A stretch of DNA of 6,409 nt from Candidatus Segatella papionis (GTDB lineage Bacteria > Bacteroidota > Bacteroidia > Bacteroidales > Bacteroidaceae). The notes below the pieces were generated by a model that saw only the letters and a list, made by a program, of their open reading frames with translations, did no database searches and had not been told where the DNA came from. Below are positions 1 to 6,255 of the stretch, piece by piece; within the stretch, counting starts at the first letter, position 1; the number at the start of each line of letters is the position of its first letter. The stretch lies in the NCBI GenBank assembly GCA_002297965.1, contig DBLF01000002.1:65778-72186 (forward strand), read 5' to 3'. A program made the translations under genes and the position numbers.

Positions 1-84
1 CTTGCCTACATCGTATATGCTTGGCGCTCCATCGACAAGCGTCGCATCACGACCGAAGAAATCGAAAAAGAAGAGGCTTACTAA
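1..84 (+). CDS. C-terminal end of an unidentified, probably membrane-anchored protein (partial)
   Basis: Frame 1 is open from the window edge to a TAA stop at 82-84, giving 27 residues. The fragment begins with a hydrophobic stretch (LAYIVYAW) and then turns strongly charged (RSIDKRR, later EEIEKEEAY). That pattern fits the last transmembrane segment of an inner-membrane protein followed by a short cytoplasmic tail, with the positive residues next to the membrane. Codon use resembles the complete genes here. The fragment is too short to assign a family; a transporter is possible but not shown. No convincing intrinsic terminator follows, so some read-through toward the MATE gene cannot be excluded. 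Confidence 0.6.
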   Translation, partial: LAYIVYAWRSIDKRRITTEEIEKEEAY

Positions 85-190
85 GAGACTGTCAGCAACA
101 AGCAAAGGGCTAAAGCATGTCTGATTCGCTTGTCCATATTACTGATTTATTTATTCAATTTCCTGTTTTTGATGAGATTTAAACTTACCC

Positions 191-223
191 TTTCCCCTAT
201 CTCATAAAAAAGCAGTAACTTTG
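191..223 (+). promoter_or_regulatory. Bacteroidota-type promoter for the MATE gene
   Basis: TAACTTTG at 216-223 matches the Bacteroidota -7 consensus TAnnTTTG. A weak -33 candidate, TTTC at 191-194, lies 21 bp upstream. A start of transcription near 229-231 would leave a leader of about 16 nt before the ATG at 246. That leader is A-rich (AAAAGAAATA) with no clear Shine-Dalgarno sequence, as is usual in this phylum. The -7 box is convincing and the -33 box is not. Confidence 0.65.
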
Positions 224-245
224 CACCCGAAAAAGAAATAGTAAG

Positions 246-1616
246 ATGGATAATTCAAAATCAAAGAATCAAATCGATATGCTTCATGGCCCTTTGCTCA
301 TGAAGATTATCATGTTCACCTTGCCATTGGCGGCGAGCAGCATATTGCAACAGTTGTTCAACTCAGTGGATGTGGCGGTCGTAGGTCGCTTCGCCAGCAG
401 TCAGGCTTTGGCGGCAGTGGGAGCCAACACGCCAGTCATCAGTCTCCTCATCAACCTCTTCATGGGTGTGTCGATGGGAGCCAACGTCATCATCTCCAAC
501 CATATAGGACAAAACGACAAGCGAAGCATCCGTGATGCCGTAGGCACCGTGGGCATCACAGCCATCGCCAGCGGATTGTTCCTGATGGTGATAGGATTGG
601 CATTGGCTCGTCCTATCCTCACTGCAATGAACACACCAGCCGATGTGCTCGACATGGCAGTCACCTATCTTCGCATCTATTTCCTGGGAATCCCATTCTT
701 CATGATATTCGACTTCGGTTCGGCGATACTCCGAAGCATGGGCGACACGCGCCGACCGCTCTATATATTGGTGGCAGCAGGCATCGTCAACACGATACTC
801 AACCTGGTGTTCGTCATCTGTTTCCACATGAGTGTGGCAGGAGTCGCCATCGCCACCTCCATCGCCAATGCGGTGAGTGCCAGCCTTATCATCTATCTCC
901 TACTACACGAGAAAGAGCCACTTCGTCTGCATCCTAAGCGGATGAAGGTGGAATGGAGGGAATTAAAACGTATGCTCCAGATAGGTGTGCCAGCCGGATT
1001 GCAGGGCATGGTGTTCTCCTTCTCCAATGTTGTGGTGCAGACCGCCATCAATGGGTATGGCTACGGTGCGATAGCAGGTTCGGCAGCCGCCCTCAACTTC
1101 GAGTTCTATAGTTATTTCTTCATCGGAGCCTTCAATGGAGCCGCCATCACCTTCATCGGTCAGAACTATGGAGCTGGAAAGCTCGACCGAGTGAACCGCA
1201 TCTTCTGGATTTGCATGGGGATGGGAGCCTTGACCTGTGCCCTCTGCAACTGGGGCTTCACTTGGCAGGACGATTTCTTCCTGAGTCTCTTCACGAGCGA
1301 TCCACAAGTAGTGGCTTTTGGAAAGCTCAGGATGCACAATGCCCTCATTTTCCAATTCATCGCAGCCAGCTATGAGATTTCAGCCTCGGCGATGCGAGGC
1401 ATGGGCAAGTCGATGGCACCTACCCTCATCACCATCTTTGGAACCTGTGTATTACGAATGATTTGGGTATTCGCCATCCTTCCTCATTGCAACGATTTTC
1501 TGCATCTCGTCTGGGTATATCCAGTCTCATGGGCATTCACGGGCGTGCTGATGCTCATCCTTTACTATGCCAATTGGAAAAAAGTGAAGCGAGGATTTGC
1601 ACATGTCGTAGAATAA
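246..1616 (+). CDS. MATE family multidrug/cation antiporter
   Basis: Complete 456-residue inner-membrane protein of the multidrug and toxic compound extrusion family, within the usual 440-460 residue range. The family exports drugs, dyes or metabolites using a Na+ or H+ gradient; the substrate cannot be predicted here. The sequence shows about twelve hydrophobic segments in two pseudo-repeated halves. LPLAASSILQQLFNSVD (26-42) corresponds to IGVPAGLQGMVFSFSNV (246-262), and LRSMGDTRRP (162-171) corresponds to MRGMGKSMAP (383-392). The halves are joined by a charged loop (about 221-243). The N-terminal LQQLFNSVD and ALAAVGA motifs resemble the YoeA-like subgroup found in Firmicutes and Bacteroidota. 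The ATG at 246 lies just downstream of a good -7 box and precedes the conserved N-terminus, so the start is well supported. The gene is probably monocistronic, being convergent with the two-component operon and separated from it by a hairpin. Confidence 0.93.
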   Translation: MDNSKSKNQIDMLHGPLLMKIIMFTLPLAASSILQQLFNSVDVAVVGRFASSQALAAVGANTPVISLLINLFMGVSMGANVIISNHIGQNDKRSIRDAVGTVGITAIASGLFLMVIGLALARPILTAMNTPADVLDMAVTYLRIYFLGIPFFMIFDFGSAILRSMGDTRRPLYILVAAGIVNTILNLVFVICFHMSVAGVAIATSIANAVSASLIIYLLLHEKEPLRLHPKRMKVEWRELKRMLQIGVPAGLQGMVFSFSNVVVQTAINGYGYGAIAGSAAALNFEFYSYFFIGAFNGAAITFIGQNYGAGKLDRVNRIFWICMGMGALTCALCNWGFTWQDDFFLSLFTSDPQVVAFGKLRMHNALIFQFIAASYEISASAMRGMGKSMAPTLITIFGTCVLRMIWVFAILPHCNDFLHLVWVYPVSWAFTGVLMLILYYANWKKVKRGFAHVVE

Positions 1617-1619
1617 GAC

Positions 1620-1660
1620 AATAAGGGCAAACGATATAAATGAAATCGTTTGCCCTTATT
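1620..1660. terminator. Bidirectional intrinsic terminator between convergent genes
   Basis: A perfect 16-bp inverted repeat (arms 1620-1635 and 1645-1660, core AAGGGCAAACGAT) encloses a 9-nt loop. On the + strand the 3' arm ends CTTATT and runs into TTATG. On the - strand the hairpin ends in TTATT followed by GTCTTATTC. The + strand arm starts 4 nt after the MATE stop codon, and the 3' arm touches the response-regulator stop codon at 1661-1663. It can therefore serve both genes. The U-tracts are short, so efficiency may differ between directions. Confidence 0.85.
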
Positions 1661-2350
1661 TTATGAGAGAACTTTCAACAGATAACCTTTCTTTTTCAGC
1701 GACTCAATCTTGACGCTGGCATCGTGCTGCAAAGCATGGCGAAGATATGTTATCTGTACATTCACCGCCAGGGAGTTGGCATAAGAGACTGTTCCCCAAA
1801 CCGTCTCTTGTATCAAATCCTTGCTCACCACCTGTCCTACGTTCTTCGCCAATAATCGAAGAATGTCGGCTTGACGGCTCGTGATAAGCACACGAGAGGC
1901 ACGGGTGCGAAGTTCATTATTGTTATAAGTAAAGGTGGTCTCGCCGAAGTGATAGACCTCCTCTTCTACGGTTTCTTGAACATTTAAGGCGAATCGCTCC
2001 TCAATCCTTGCCAAGAGTTCCTCTGGATAGAAAGGTTTGGCGAGGTAATCGTTCGCCTTTAGGGAAAAGCCTTTCAGACGGTCGTTCTTCTCCGTACGGT
2101 CGGTAAGGAAGAAGATGAGCACCTTGGAGTCGATGGTACGAATATGTTCTGCCACCTCATAGCCATCCATCTCAGGCATATTGATGTCGAGGAGAACTAA
2201 GTCGGGCTTCACTTCCGAGAACTGCTCCCAGGCCTTCTTGCCATTGCCGGCGTAAGTCACCTCATACCCATGTTGCTCCAAGAATCGCTTGAGCAACATG
2301 GAATATTTCAAGTCATCGTCTGCAAAAAGTATCTTTATCGTCTTATTCAT
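1661..2350 (-). CDS. OmpR-family DNA-binding response regulator (RprY-like)
   Basis: Complete 229-residue cytoplasmic transcription factor. Residues 1-120 form a receiver domain with the acidic cluster DDD at 11-13, phospho-acceptor Asp55 in LVLLDINMPEMDG, switch residue Thr83 in FLTD and Lys105 in AKPF. Residues about 132-227 form an OmpR/PhoB winged-helix DNA-binding domain, seen as the recognition-helix region around SLAVNVQITYLRHAL and the C-terminal wing LKKKGYLL. All residues needed for phosphorylation are present. Length and style (KANDYLAKPFYPEEL) recall the Bacteroides RprY group, but orthology is not proven, so no symbol is given. It lies 75 bp downstream of the histidine kinase on the same strand and is very probably its partner and co-transcribed. 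It likely binds direct repeats as a dimer; the GTAATG pair at 3951-3967 is the best local candidate. Confidence 0.93.
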   Translation of the reverse strand: MNKTIKILFADDDLKYSMLLKRFLEQHGYEVTYAGNGKKAWEQFSEVKPDLVLLDINMPEMDGYEVAEHIRTIDSKVLIFFLTDRTEKNDRLKGFSLKANDYLAKPFYPEELLARIEERFALNVQETVEEEVYHFGETTFTYNNNELRTRASRVLITSRQADILRLLAKNVGQVVSKDLIQETVWGTVSYANSLAVNVQITYLRHALQHDASVKIESLKKKGYLLKVLS

Positions 2351-2425
2351 TTTTCTGAAATATGAGAATTGCCTTGTTCATTTTTCCAAAAGTTGAGAGA
2401 GATGCCGATGAAAACAAAAAAGCAG
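2351..2425 (-). other. Kinase-regulator intercistronic gap
   Basis: This 75-bp gap separates the kinase stop (2426-2428) from the regulator start codon (2348-2350). It contains no hairpin that would end transcription, which supports one transcript for both genes. AACTTTTG on the - strand (2394 to 2387) differs from TAnnTTTG at one position and could be a weak internal promoter for the regulator, but it has no matching -33 box. Confidence 0.4.
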
Positions 2426-3829
2426 TTAAGAGAAATCCACCTTCTTTTGAGGAATTACGATTGTAATCTTGGTGCCTTTCCCCACTTCGCTCTGCAAAGT
2501 TCTCCTACCACCATGTGCCTTGACTATCATTTCCACGAAACTCAGTCCAAGACCGATGCCCGGCTGCATCATGTTGGGATAGGCGTTGCTGCGATAGAAT
2601 TTCGTCCACACCTTCGATTGTTCTTCGGGCGATATTCCGATGCCATTGTCGGATACCGAGATGGCAACCTCGCCTTCTGCCGTATCTTGGCAAGTGATGG
2701 AGATATTCACGATGTCGCCAGAATACTTCACGGCATTCTCCAACAGGTTGCTGACCACATTCTGCAACTGTTCCCTATCACCTCGCATCTTGTCGGAGCT
2801 TCGCTGATAGCAGAGCGAAACATTCACCTCCTTCTGCTTGTTTTTTTGGAATACATCGGCGAGATGCGAAAGCATAGCGCGAATATCAAACTCTGAGATA
2901 TGGAGTGGGATATGCTCCTCGGCTCTTATCACCTCGCGAAGTTTGTTGAGATAAGCGGTCAGATTGTCACTTTCCTCCCTTACGGTCTCAGCAATCACAT
3001 CATCATTCAATACCGACACACACATCTTCAAGGTTTGCACCGGTCGCTTCAACTCATGAATCATCGTATGCACAAAGTCGCCTCTCATCTTATCCACCTT
3101 CTTCTGTAGAAGCATCACTTTGATAAGATAGGCAAAACTCAGCAGAAGCAGGAGGGTAACAACTATACTGCCGATGATTTGCCACACCATGCCTCGCAAT
3201 ATCGGTTGCACCGACACGTTCATCCTTACTTGCATCGACTGGTACTCGATAGGATTGAAAGGCACCTCCACCACCATCTCATGATGAAAGAGAGAAGTTG
3301 GTTCAACGATTCTCGTCACCCAAAGTCGCTTTTGAGATTGCTTGATCTGAGCCTCAACAAACTCATCGCCCAATGCTTGCTTCATAAAACGCTCAAAATG
3401 ATTTCTATCAAAGCGAATCATTTGGAACGTGACATAAGTATTCAGACAGTCGTCCGAGTTTTGAACATCAGTCTCTCGGAGATCAAAGGTGTCCCTCTGT
3501 TCTATCACCCTTTGGGAGGCAGACTTCATCATGACCACTCCATTCACTATCGTATCAGTACCTTCGGGTGAGCAAATCGTAGTTATCGGCTTTTTGATAT
3601 CACTGAAATATCCCGACACGACATAGCCGATATGAGACTGGTTGCGAACGGAATCACCCAAATGTTGCAAATAAGCAATCACGGCATTCTCCGCTCTCTC
3701 CATATTCTCCTTCTCCCTCTCTCCCATCGAGTAAGAGGTCGTGTTGTAGAGCCAATAGCCTTGGAGCGCTATCAGCAGGAAGGAGGAGAGGATGGTCAAC
3801 ATCCATACATTTTTTATTCTCTGGTTCAT
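2426..3829 (-). CDS. Membrane sensor histidine kinase of the two-component pair
   Basis: With the start at 3829 the protein has 467 residues (numbering below). A first membrane segment lies at about 8-28. A periplasmic domain of roughly 185 residues (30-213) has no motif I recognise and holds two cysteines (86 and 128). A second membrane segment spans about 215-240. The HisKA dimerisation helix follows, with H-box His258 in MIHELKRP. The HATPase domain shows the N-box NLLENAVKYS (361-370), G1 box DNGIGIS (394-400), F-box-like WTKFYR (408-413) and G2 box GIGLGLS (424-430). All ATP-binding and autophosphorylation motifs are intact. An in-frame ATG at 3916 would add 29 residues, but a promoter -7 box lies just downstream of it, so I prefer 3829, which puts TM1 directly at the N-terminus. 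The H-box has Arg at +4, where HisKA kinases usually have Thr or Asn. It precedes the response regulator and is divergent from the outer-membrane gene. Confidence 0.92.
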   Translation of the reverse strand: MNQRIKNVWMLTILSSFLLIALQGYWLYNTTSYSMGEREKENMERAENAVIAYLQHLGDSVRNQSHIGYVVSGYFSDIKKPITTICSPEGTDTIVNGVVMMKSASQRVIEQRDTFDLRETDVQNSDDCLNTYVTFQMIRFDRNHFERFMKQALGDEFVEAQIKQSQKRLWVTRIVEPTSLFHHEMVVEVPFNPIEYQSMQVRMNVSVQPILRGMVWQIIGSIVVTLLLLLSFAYLIKVMLLQKKVDKMRGDFVHTMIHELKRPVQTLKMCVSVLNDDVIAETVREESDNLTAYLNKLREVIRAEEHIPLHISEFDIRAMLSHLADVFQKNKQKEVNVSLCYQRSSDKMRGDREQLQNVVSNLLENAVKYSGDIVNISITCQDTAEGEVAISVSDNGIGISPEEQSKVWTKFYRSNAYPNMMQPGIGLGLSFVEMIVKAHGGRRTLQSEVGKGTKITIVIPQKKVDFS

Positions 3830-3893
3830 ACTTTCAATCTTGTTTTTGAGTCTTTGGGAAAGACAAGCATGATGCTCATCATTTAATTGGATG

Positions 3894-3901
3894 CAAAGGT
3901 A
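3894..3901 (-). promoter_or_regulatory. -7 promoter box for the kinase-regulator operon
   Basis: On the - strand, TACCTTTG (3901 to 3894) is an exact match to TAnnTTTG. The expected -33 position reads only TTAT, a weak match to TTTG. Transcription would start near 3887, leaving a leader of roughly 58 nt before the ATG at 3829. This placement excludes the upstream in-frame ATG at 3916 for transcripts from this promoter. Confidence 0.6.
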
Positions 3902-3950
3902 CGGAGTTTTCCCCATATATAATAAGGTATTGCCTGATAATTTCGCCAGC

Positions 3951-3972
3951 GTAATGTTTCAGTAATGATTAT
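3951..3972. promoter_or_regulatory. Candidate response-regulator operator (GTAATG direct repeat)
   Basis: GTAATG occurs at 3951-3956 and again at 3962-3967, exactly 11 bp apart. The two 11-bp units agree at 8 of 11 positions (GTAATGnTT). Tandem half-sites one helical turn apart are the usual target geometry of OmpR-family dimers. The site lies between the divergent kinase and outer-membrane promoters, about 40-60 bp upstream of the predicted barrel-gene transcription start, a normal activator position. Assignment to the neighbouring regulator is inference. Confidence 0.45.
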
Positions 3973-3997
3973 TCTCTATTTTACGGCAAAAAAGCTG

Positions 3998-4005
3998 TTC
4001 CTTTG
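3998..4005 (+). promoter_or_regulatory. Probable -7 box for the outer-membrane barrel gene
   Basis: TTCCTTTG at 3998-4005 differs from TAnnTTTG only at the second base. No good -33 TTTG is found 19-21 bp upstream. A start near 4011 would give an A-rich leader of about 25 nt (ACAAAAATTGACAAATAAG) before the ATG at 4037. A weak core promoter with a direct repeat just upstream suggests dependence on an activator. Confidence 0.45.
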
Positions 4006-4036
4006 CAAGCGAATTACAAAAATTGACAAATAAGAC

Positions 4037-6154
4037 ATGAAGAAAGAAACGATATTACTGGCGATGCTCGCCACAGCAACAATGGCTTCGGCTCAAAAGG
4101 AAGAGAGCGGTTCCACCCAGACAGCCGATTCACTCCTAACCACTTGGCAGGATTCCATACAAGCGGTTACGGTGACAGGTCATCGCCCGATGTACAAGAT
4201 GAAGGACGGTGCCTTGATTACTCACGTCCGCAACACTCCCTTGGCTAAGGAGCCCACATGGGAAGACATTCTGAAGCACATCCCAGGCATAAAGCAATCG
4301 CAAGATGGAACCTTCGAGGTCAGCGGACTGGGCGCACCGACCATCTATCTCAACGATAAGAAGGCGACCTCCGCCGAACTCTCGCACCTCGACATCAAAC
4401 AAATAGAGGACATCGAACTCATCACCACTCCTGGTGCACAATACGATGCCACCACAGGTGCAGTACTGCGGATAGTGATGCGAAGAAGAGACGAGGGAAT
4501 CTTCGGCAAAGTACAAGCATACGACAAACTGAGCGAAGTGAACACCACCAACGAAGACATCACACTCGGCTATACCAACCAGAAGTTTTCTATCTCAGGT
4601 TTCTATGGATACCAAGACGACCGATATAACGTACACCAGCCACAAGAAGCCATTGTAAGAGCTACAGATGGCGAATATCTCTTTGGTGCCAATCGCTTGG
4701 GCAAGAACAAGGCATACGCCAACGCCTCGGAAATCAACTTCGACTGGCTGCTTGGCAAACAGCATGAGATAGGAGCGCAATGGGAAGGATTGTGGCTCAG
4801 TGGTGGCAGAAGCGAGAAGCAAAGCCAATATTATCACAATCCAGGGGAAGACATGAAATACTTTGATGCGGAAAGTCAGCAGTGGGCACATTCTCGACAA
4901 AACCACTTCAACCTCTTCCACCTCGGCAAATGGTCTCCATCACTGTCCTCCCAACTCTATCTCGACTATGTGAAGAATACGGATAACGATACTCAACCTA
5001 TCGACGAAACGGAAGGCGATGAGAAGCGAACAACCCTCAACAGCTCGCATACCAACTATGACATCTATAGTGCAAGACTCAACATAAAGCTACTCTTGGG
5101 CAAGCAGCATGCCATCAACTATGGAGGAGAATGGAGCCTCACCGATGGAAAGGGAAACACCAGCAGTTCTTCCGATAAACTTGGCACGACGGAATACAAG
5201 AACCACGACACCAAGACTGCCGCTTTCCTACAATACCAAGGCTCGGCTGGCAAGTTGACATGGTCGGCTGGCATCCGATACGAGCATCTTACCTCTCGCT
5301 ATACCAATCTGCTCGATGCAAAAAGCAATATGAGTTGCACCTACGACCAGTGGTTCCCTTCGTTCAGCATCAGTCTCAACGAGGCTTCATGGCACCATTC
5401 ACTCAACTTCCGCACGACGACCTCACGCCCATCGTTCAGTCAACTGAGTGGCAACATCTACTATATCTCTCGCTATCAGTATCAGATAAGCAACCCGAAG
5501 TTACAGGCTTACAATACCTATCGCCTCACCTACTCCGCACAATGGAAAGATTTCTATGGTATGCTGAGATACACATACATCGACCGCCCCATTATGTACA
5601 TACAAGAAGTACCTGAGGATAAACCTGTTAGATACGTCAGTACATTCATAAACTATGATAAGCAACAGCGACTTTTCGCTTATCTCAACTGGGGACATAC
5701 CTTCGGAATCTGGCGACCAAACATCAGCCTTAGCACGACTTATCAGCTTTTCAAGGTAGATGACCAAGGCGAACACATCAACTACAATGGTCTTTCGTGG
5801 GATGCCTCGATTGACAATTACTTCACCTTGCCTCATGGATACCAACTCTCCTTGTCTTACTTATTCGAGGACAGAGGCAAGAATGGCAGAACCTGCTTTC
5901 GTCCCGACCAGAACTGGAGTATTGGTGCCAACAAGTCGTTCCTAGGAGACAAACTGCAAGTTGCCATCTCTGCCACCGACCTCTTCCACCAGTTCATCTT
6001 CCATGAGAAGATTCACCAACACTCAGTAGATTTCTCGCAGACCGAAGACTACAAGCTGTGGAATTACAAATTGACCATTACATGGAAGTTTAATAAGCGA
6101 ACAGGACGTTACCACGGAGAAAACAGTGCACAAGAGGAATTGAACAGACTGTGA
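4037..6154 (+). CDS. TonB-dependent-receptor-like outer-membrane beta-barrel protein (OMP_b-brl_3 type, short form)
   Basis: Complete 705-residue outer-membrane protein. Residues 1-20 are a signal peptide (MKKETILLAMLATATMASAQ) ending in the SAQ typical of Bacteroidota. A TonB-box-like stretch, IQAVTVTG, follows at 41-48. A plug domain spans about 50-150 and includes WEDILKHIPGI (75-85) and the family signature IELITTPGAQYDATTGAVLRI around 126-146. Residues about 155-685 alternate polar and aromatic residues as in amphipathic barrel strands, ending with YKLTITWKF. A polar tail of 20 residues (NKRTGRYHGENSAQEELNRL) follows. Many relatives carry an N-terminal carboxypeptidase-regulatory-like domain before the plug; only about 20 residues separate signal peptide and TonB box here, so it is absent. 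No SusD partner is adjacent, which argues against a classical glycan-uptake pair. The substrate is unknown. The gene diverges from a two-component system that probably controls it. Confidence 0.88.
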   Translation: MKKETILLAMLATATMASAQKEESGSTQTADSLLTTWQDSIQAVTVTGHRPMYKMKDGALITHVRNTPLAKEPTWEDILKHIPGIKQSQDGTFEVSGLGAPTIYLNDKKATSAELSHLDIKQIEDIELITTPGAQYDATTGAVLRIVMRRRDEGIFGKVQAYDKLSEVNTTNEDITLGYTNQKFSISGFYGYQDDRYNVHQPQEAIVRATDGEYLFGANRLGKNKAYANASEINFDWLLGKQHEIGAQWEGLWLSGGRSEKQSQYYHNPGEDMKYFDAESQQWAHSRQNHFNLFHLGKWSPSLSSQLYLDYVKNTDNDTQPIDETEGDEKRTTLNSSHTNYDIYSARLNIKLLLGKQHAINYGGEWSLTDGKGNTSSSSDKLGTTEYKNHDTKTAAFLQYQGSAGKLTWSAGIRYEHLTSRYTNLLDAKSNMSCTYDQWFPSFSISLNEASWHHSLNFRTTTSRPSFSQLSGNIYYISRYQYQISNPKLQAYNTYRLTYSAQWKDFYGMLRYTYIDRPIMYIQEVPEDKPVRYVSTFINYDKQQRLFAYLNWGHTFGIWRPNISLSTTYQLFKVDDQGEHINYNGLSWDASIDNYFTLPHGYQLSLSYLFEDRGKNGRTCFRPDQNWSIGANKSFLGDKLQVAISATDLFHQFIFHEKIHQHSVDFSQTEDYKLWNYKLTITWKFNKRTGRYHGENSAQEELNRL

Positions 6155-6171
6155 TATAAGTGTATTTAGAT

Positions 6172-6220
6172 AGACATGACAAAATAATTCTTTTTTTATT
6201 TTGTCATGTCTTCTTTTTAT
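6172..6220 (+). terminator. Intrinsic terminator of the outer-membrane gene
   Basis: A perfect 16-bp hairpin has arms at 6172-6187 (AGACATGACAAAATAA) and 6196-6211, and an 8-nt T-rich loop. It is followed by TCTTTTTAT. It begins 18 nt after the TGA at 6152-6154. The geometry and U-rich tail fit a strong rho-independent terminator. Its 3' arm also contains the -33 element of the next promoter. Confidence 0.88.
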
Positions 6221-6230
6221 CTTATCTTTG
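6200..6230 (+). promoter_or_regulatory. Bacteroidota-type promoter for the oxidoreductase gene
   Basis: TTTG at 6200-6203, a 19-bp spacer and TATCTTTG at 6223-6230 match the Bacteroidota consensus TTTG-N19-21-TAnnTTTG in both boxes. It is the best promoter in the window. Transcription would start near 6237, leaving about 20 nt before the ATG at 6256. The -33 box lies within the 3' arm of the preceding terminator hairpin. Confidence 0.78.
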
Positions 6231-6255
6231 CACCCTAATCATCAACGTAGCATAC

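Noticed and set aside
98..133. Possible terminator after the first partial gene (ACAAGC ... GCTTGT)
   Set aside because: The stem is only 6 bp with a 24-nt loop and no U-tract, so it is not a credible intrinsic terminator.
117..182. Small frame of 21 codons (MSDSLVHITDLF...) upstream of the MATE gene
   Set aside because: It has no promoter or ribosome-binding signal of its own, lies upstream of the MATE -7 box, and its length is expected by chance in AT-rich intergenic DNA.
363..827. A - strand frame of 154 codons inside the MATE gene
   Set aside because: Its composition (rich in His, Asp and Glu) mirrors antisense reading of a hydrophobic membrane protein, and no promoter precedes it.
2387..2394. 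AACTTTTG on the - strand as a separate promoter for the response regulator
   Set aside because: It is one mismatch from TAnnTTTG but has no -33 partner, and there is no terminator after the kinase, so co-transcription is simpler. It is noted only as a weak possibility.
2369..2896. A + strand frame of 175 codons antisense to the kinase C-terminus
   Set aside because: It lies opposite the HATPase domain, whose motifs are intact in the - strand frame. Its translation is rich in His and Leu with no recognisable domain, as expected of an antisense shadow.
3179..3571. A + strand frame of 130 codons antisense to the kinase sensor domain
   Set aside because: It is His-rich with no domain and no promoter, and the opposite strand holds the real kinase; it is an antisense artefact.
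4037..6154. Barrel protein as a SusC-type glycan importer of a polysaccharide utilisation locus
   Set aside because: There is no adjacent SusD gene and no glycoside hydrolase or other carbohydrate enzyme, and the protein is much shorter than the usual roughly 1000-residue SusC.
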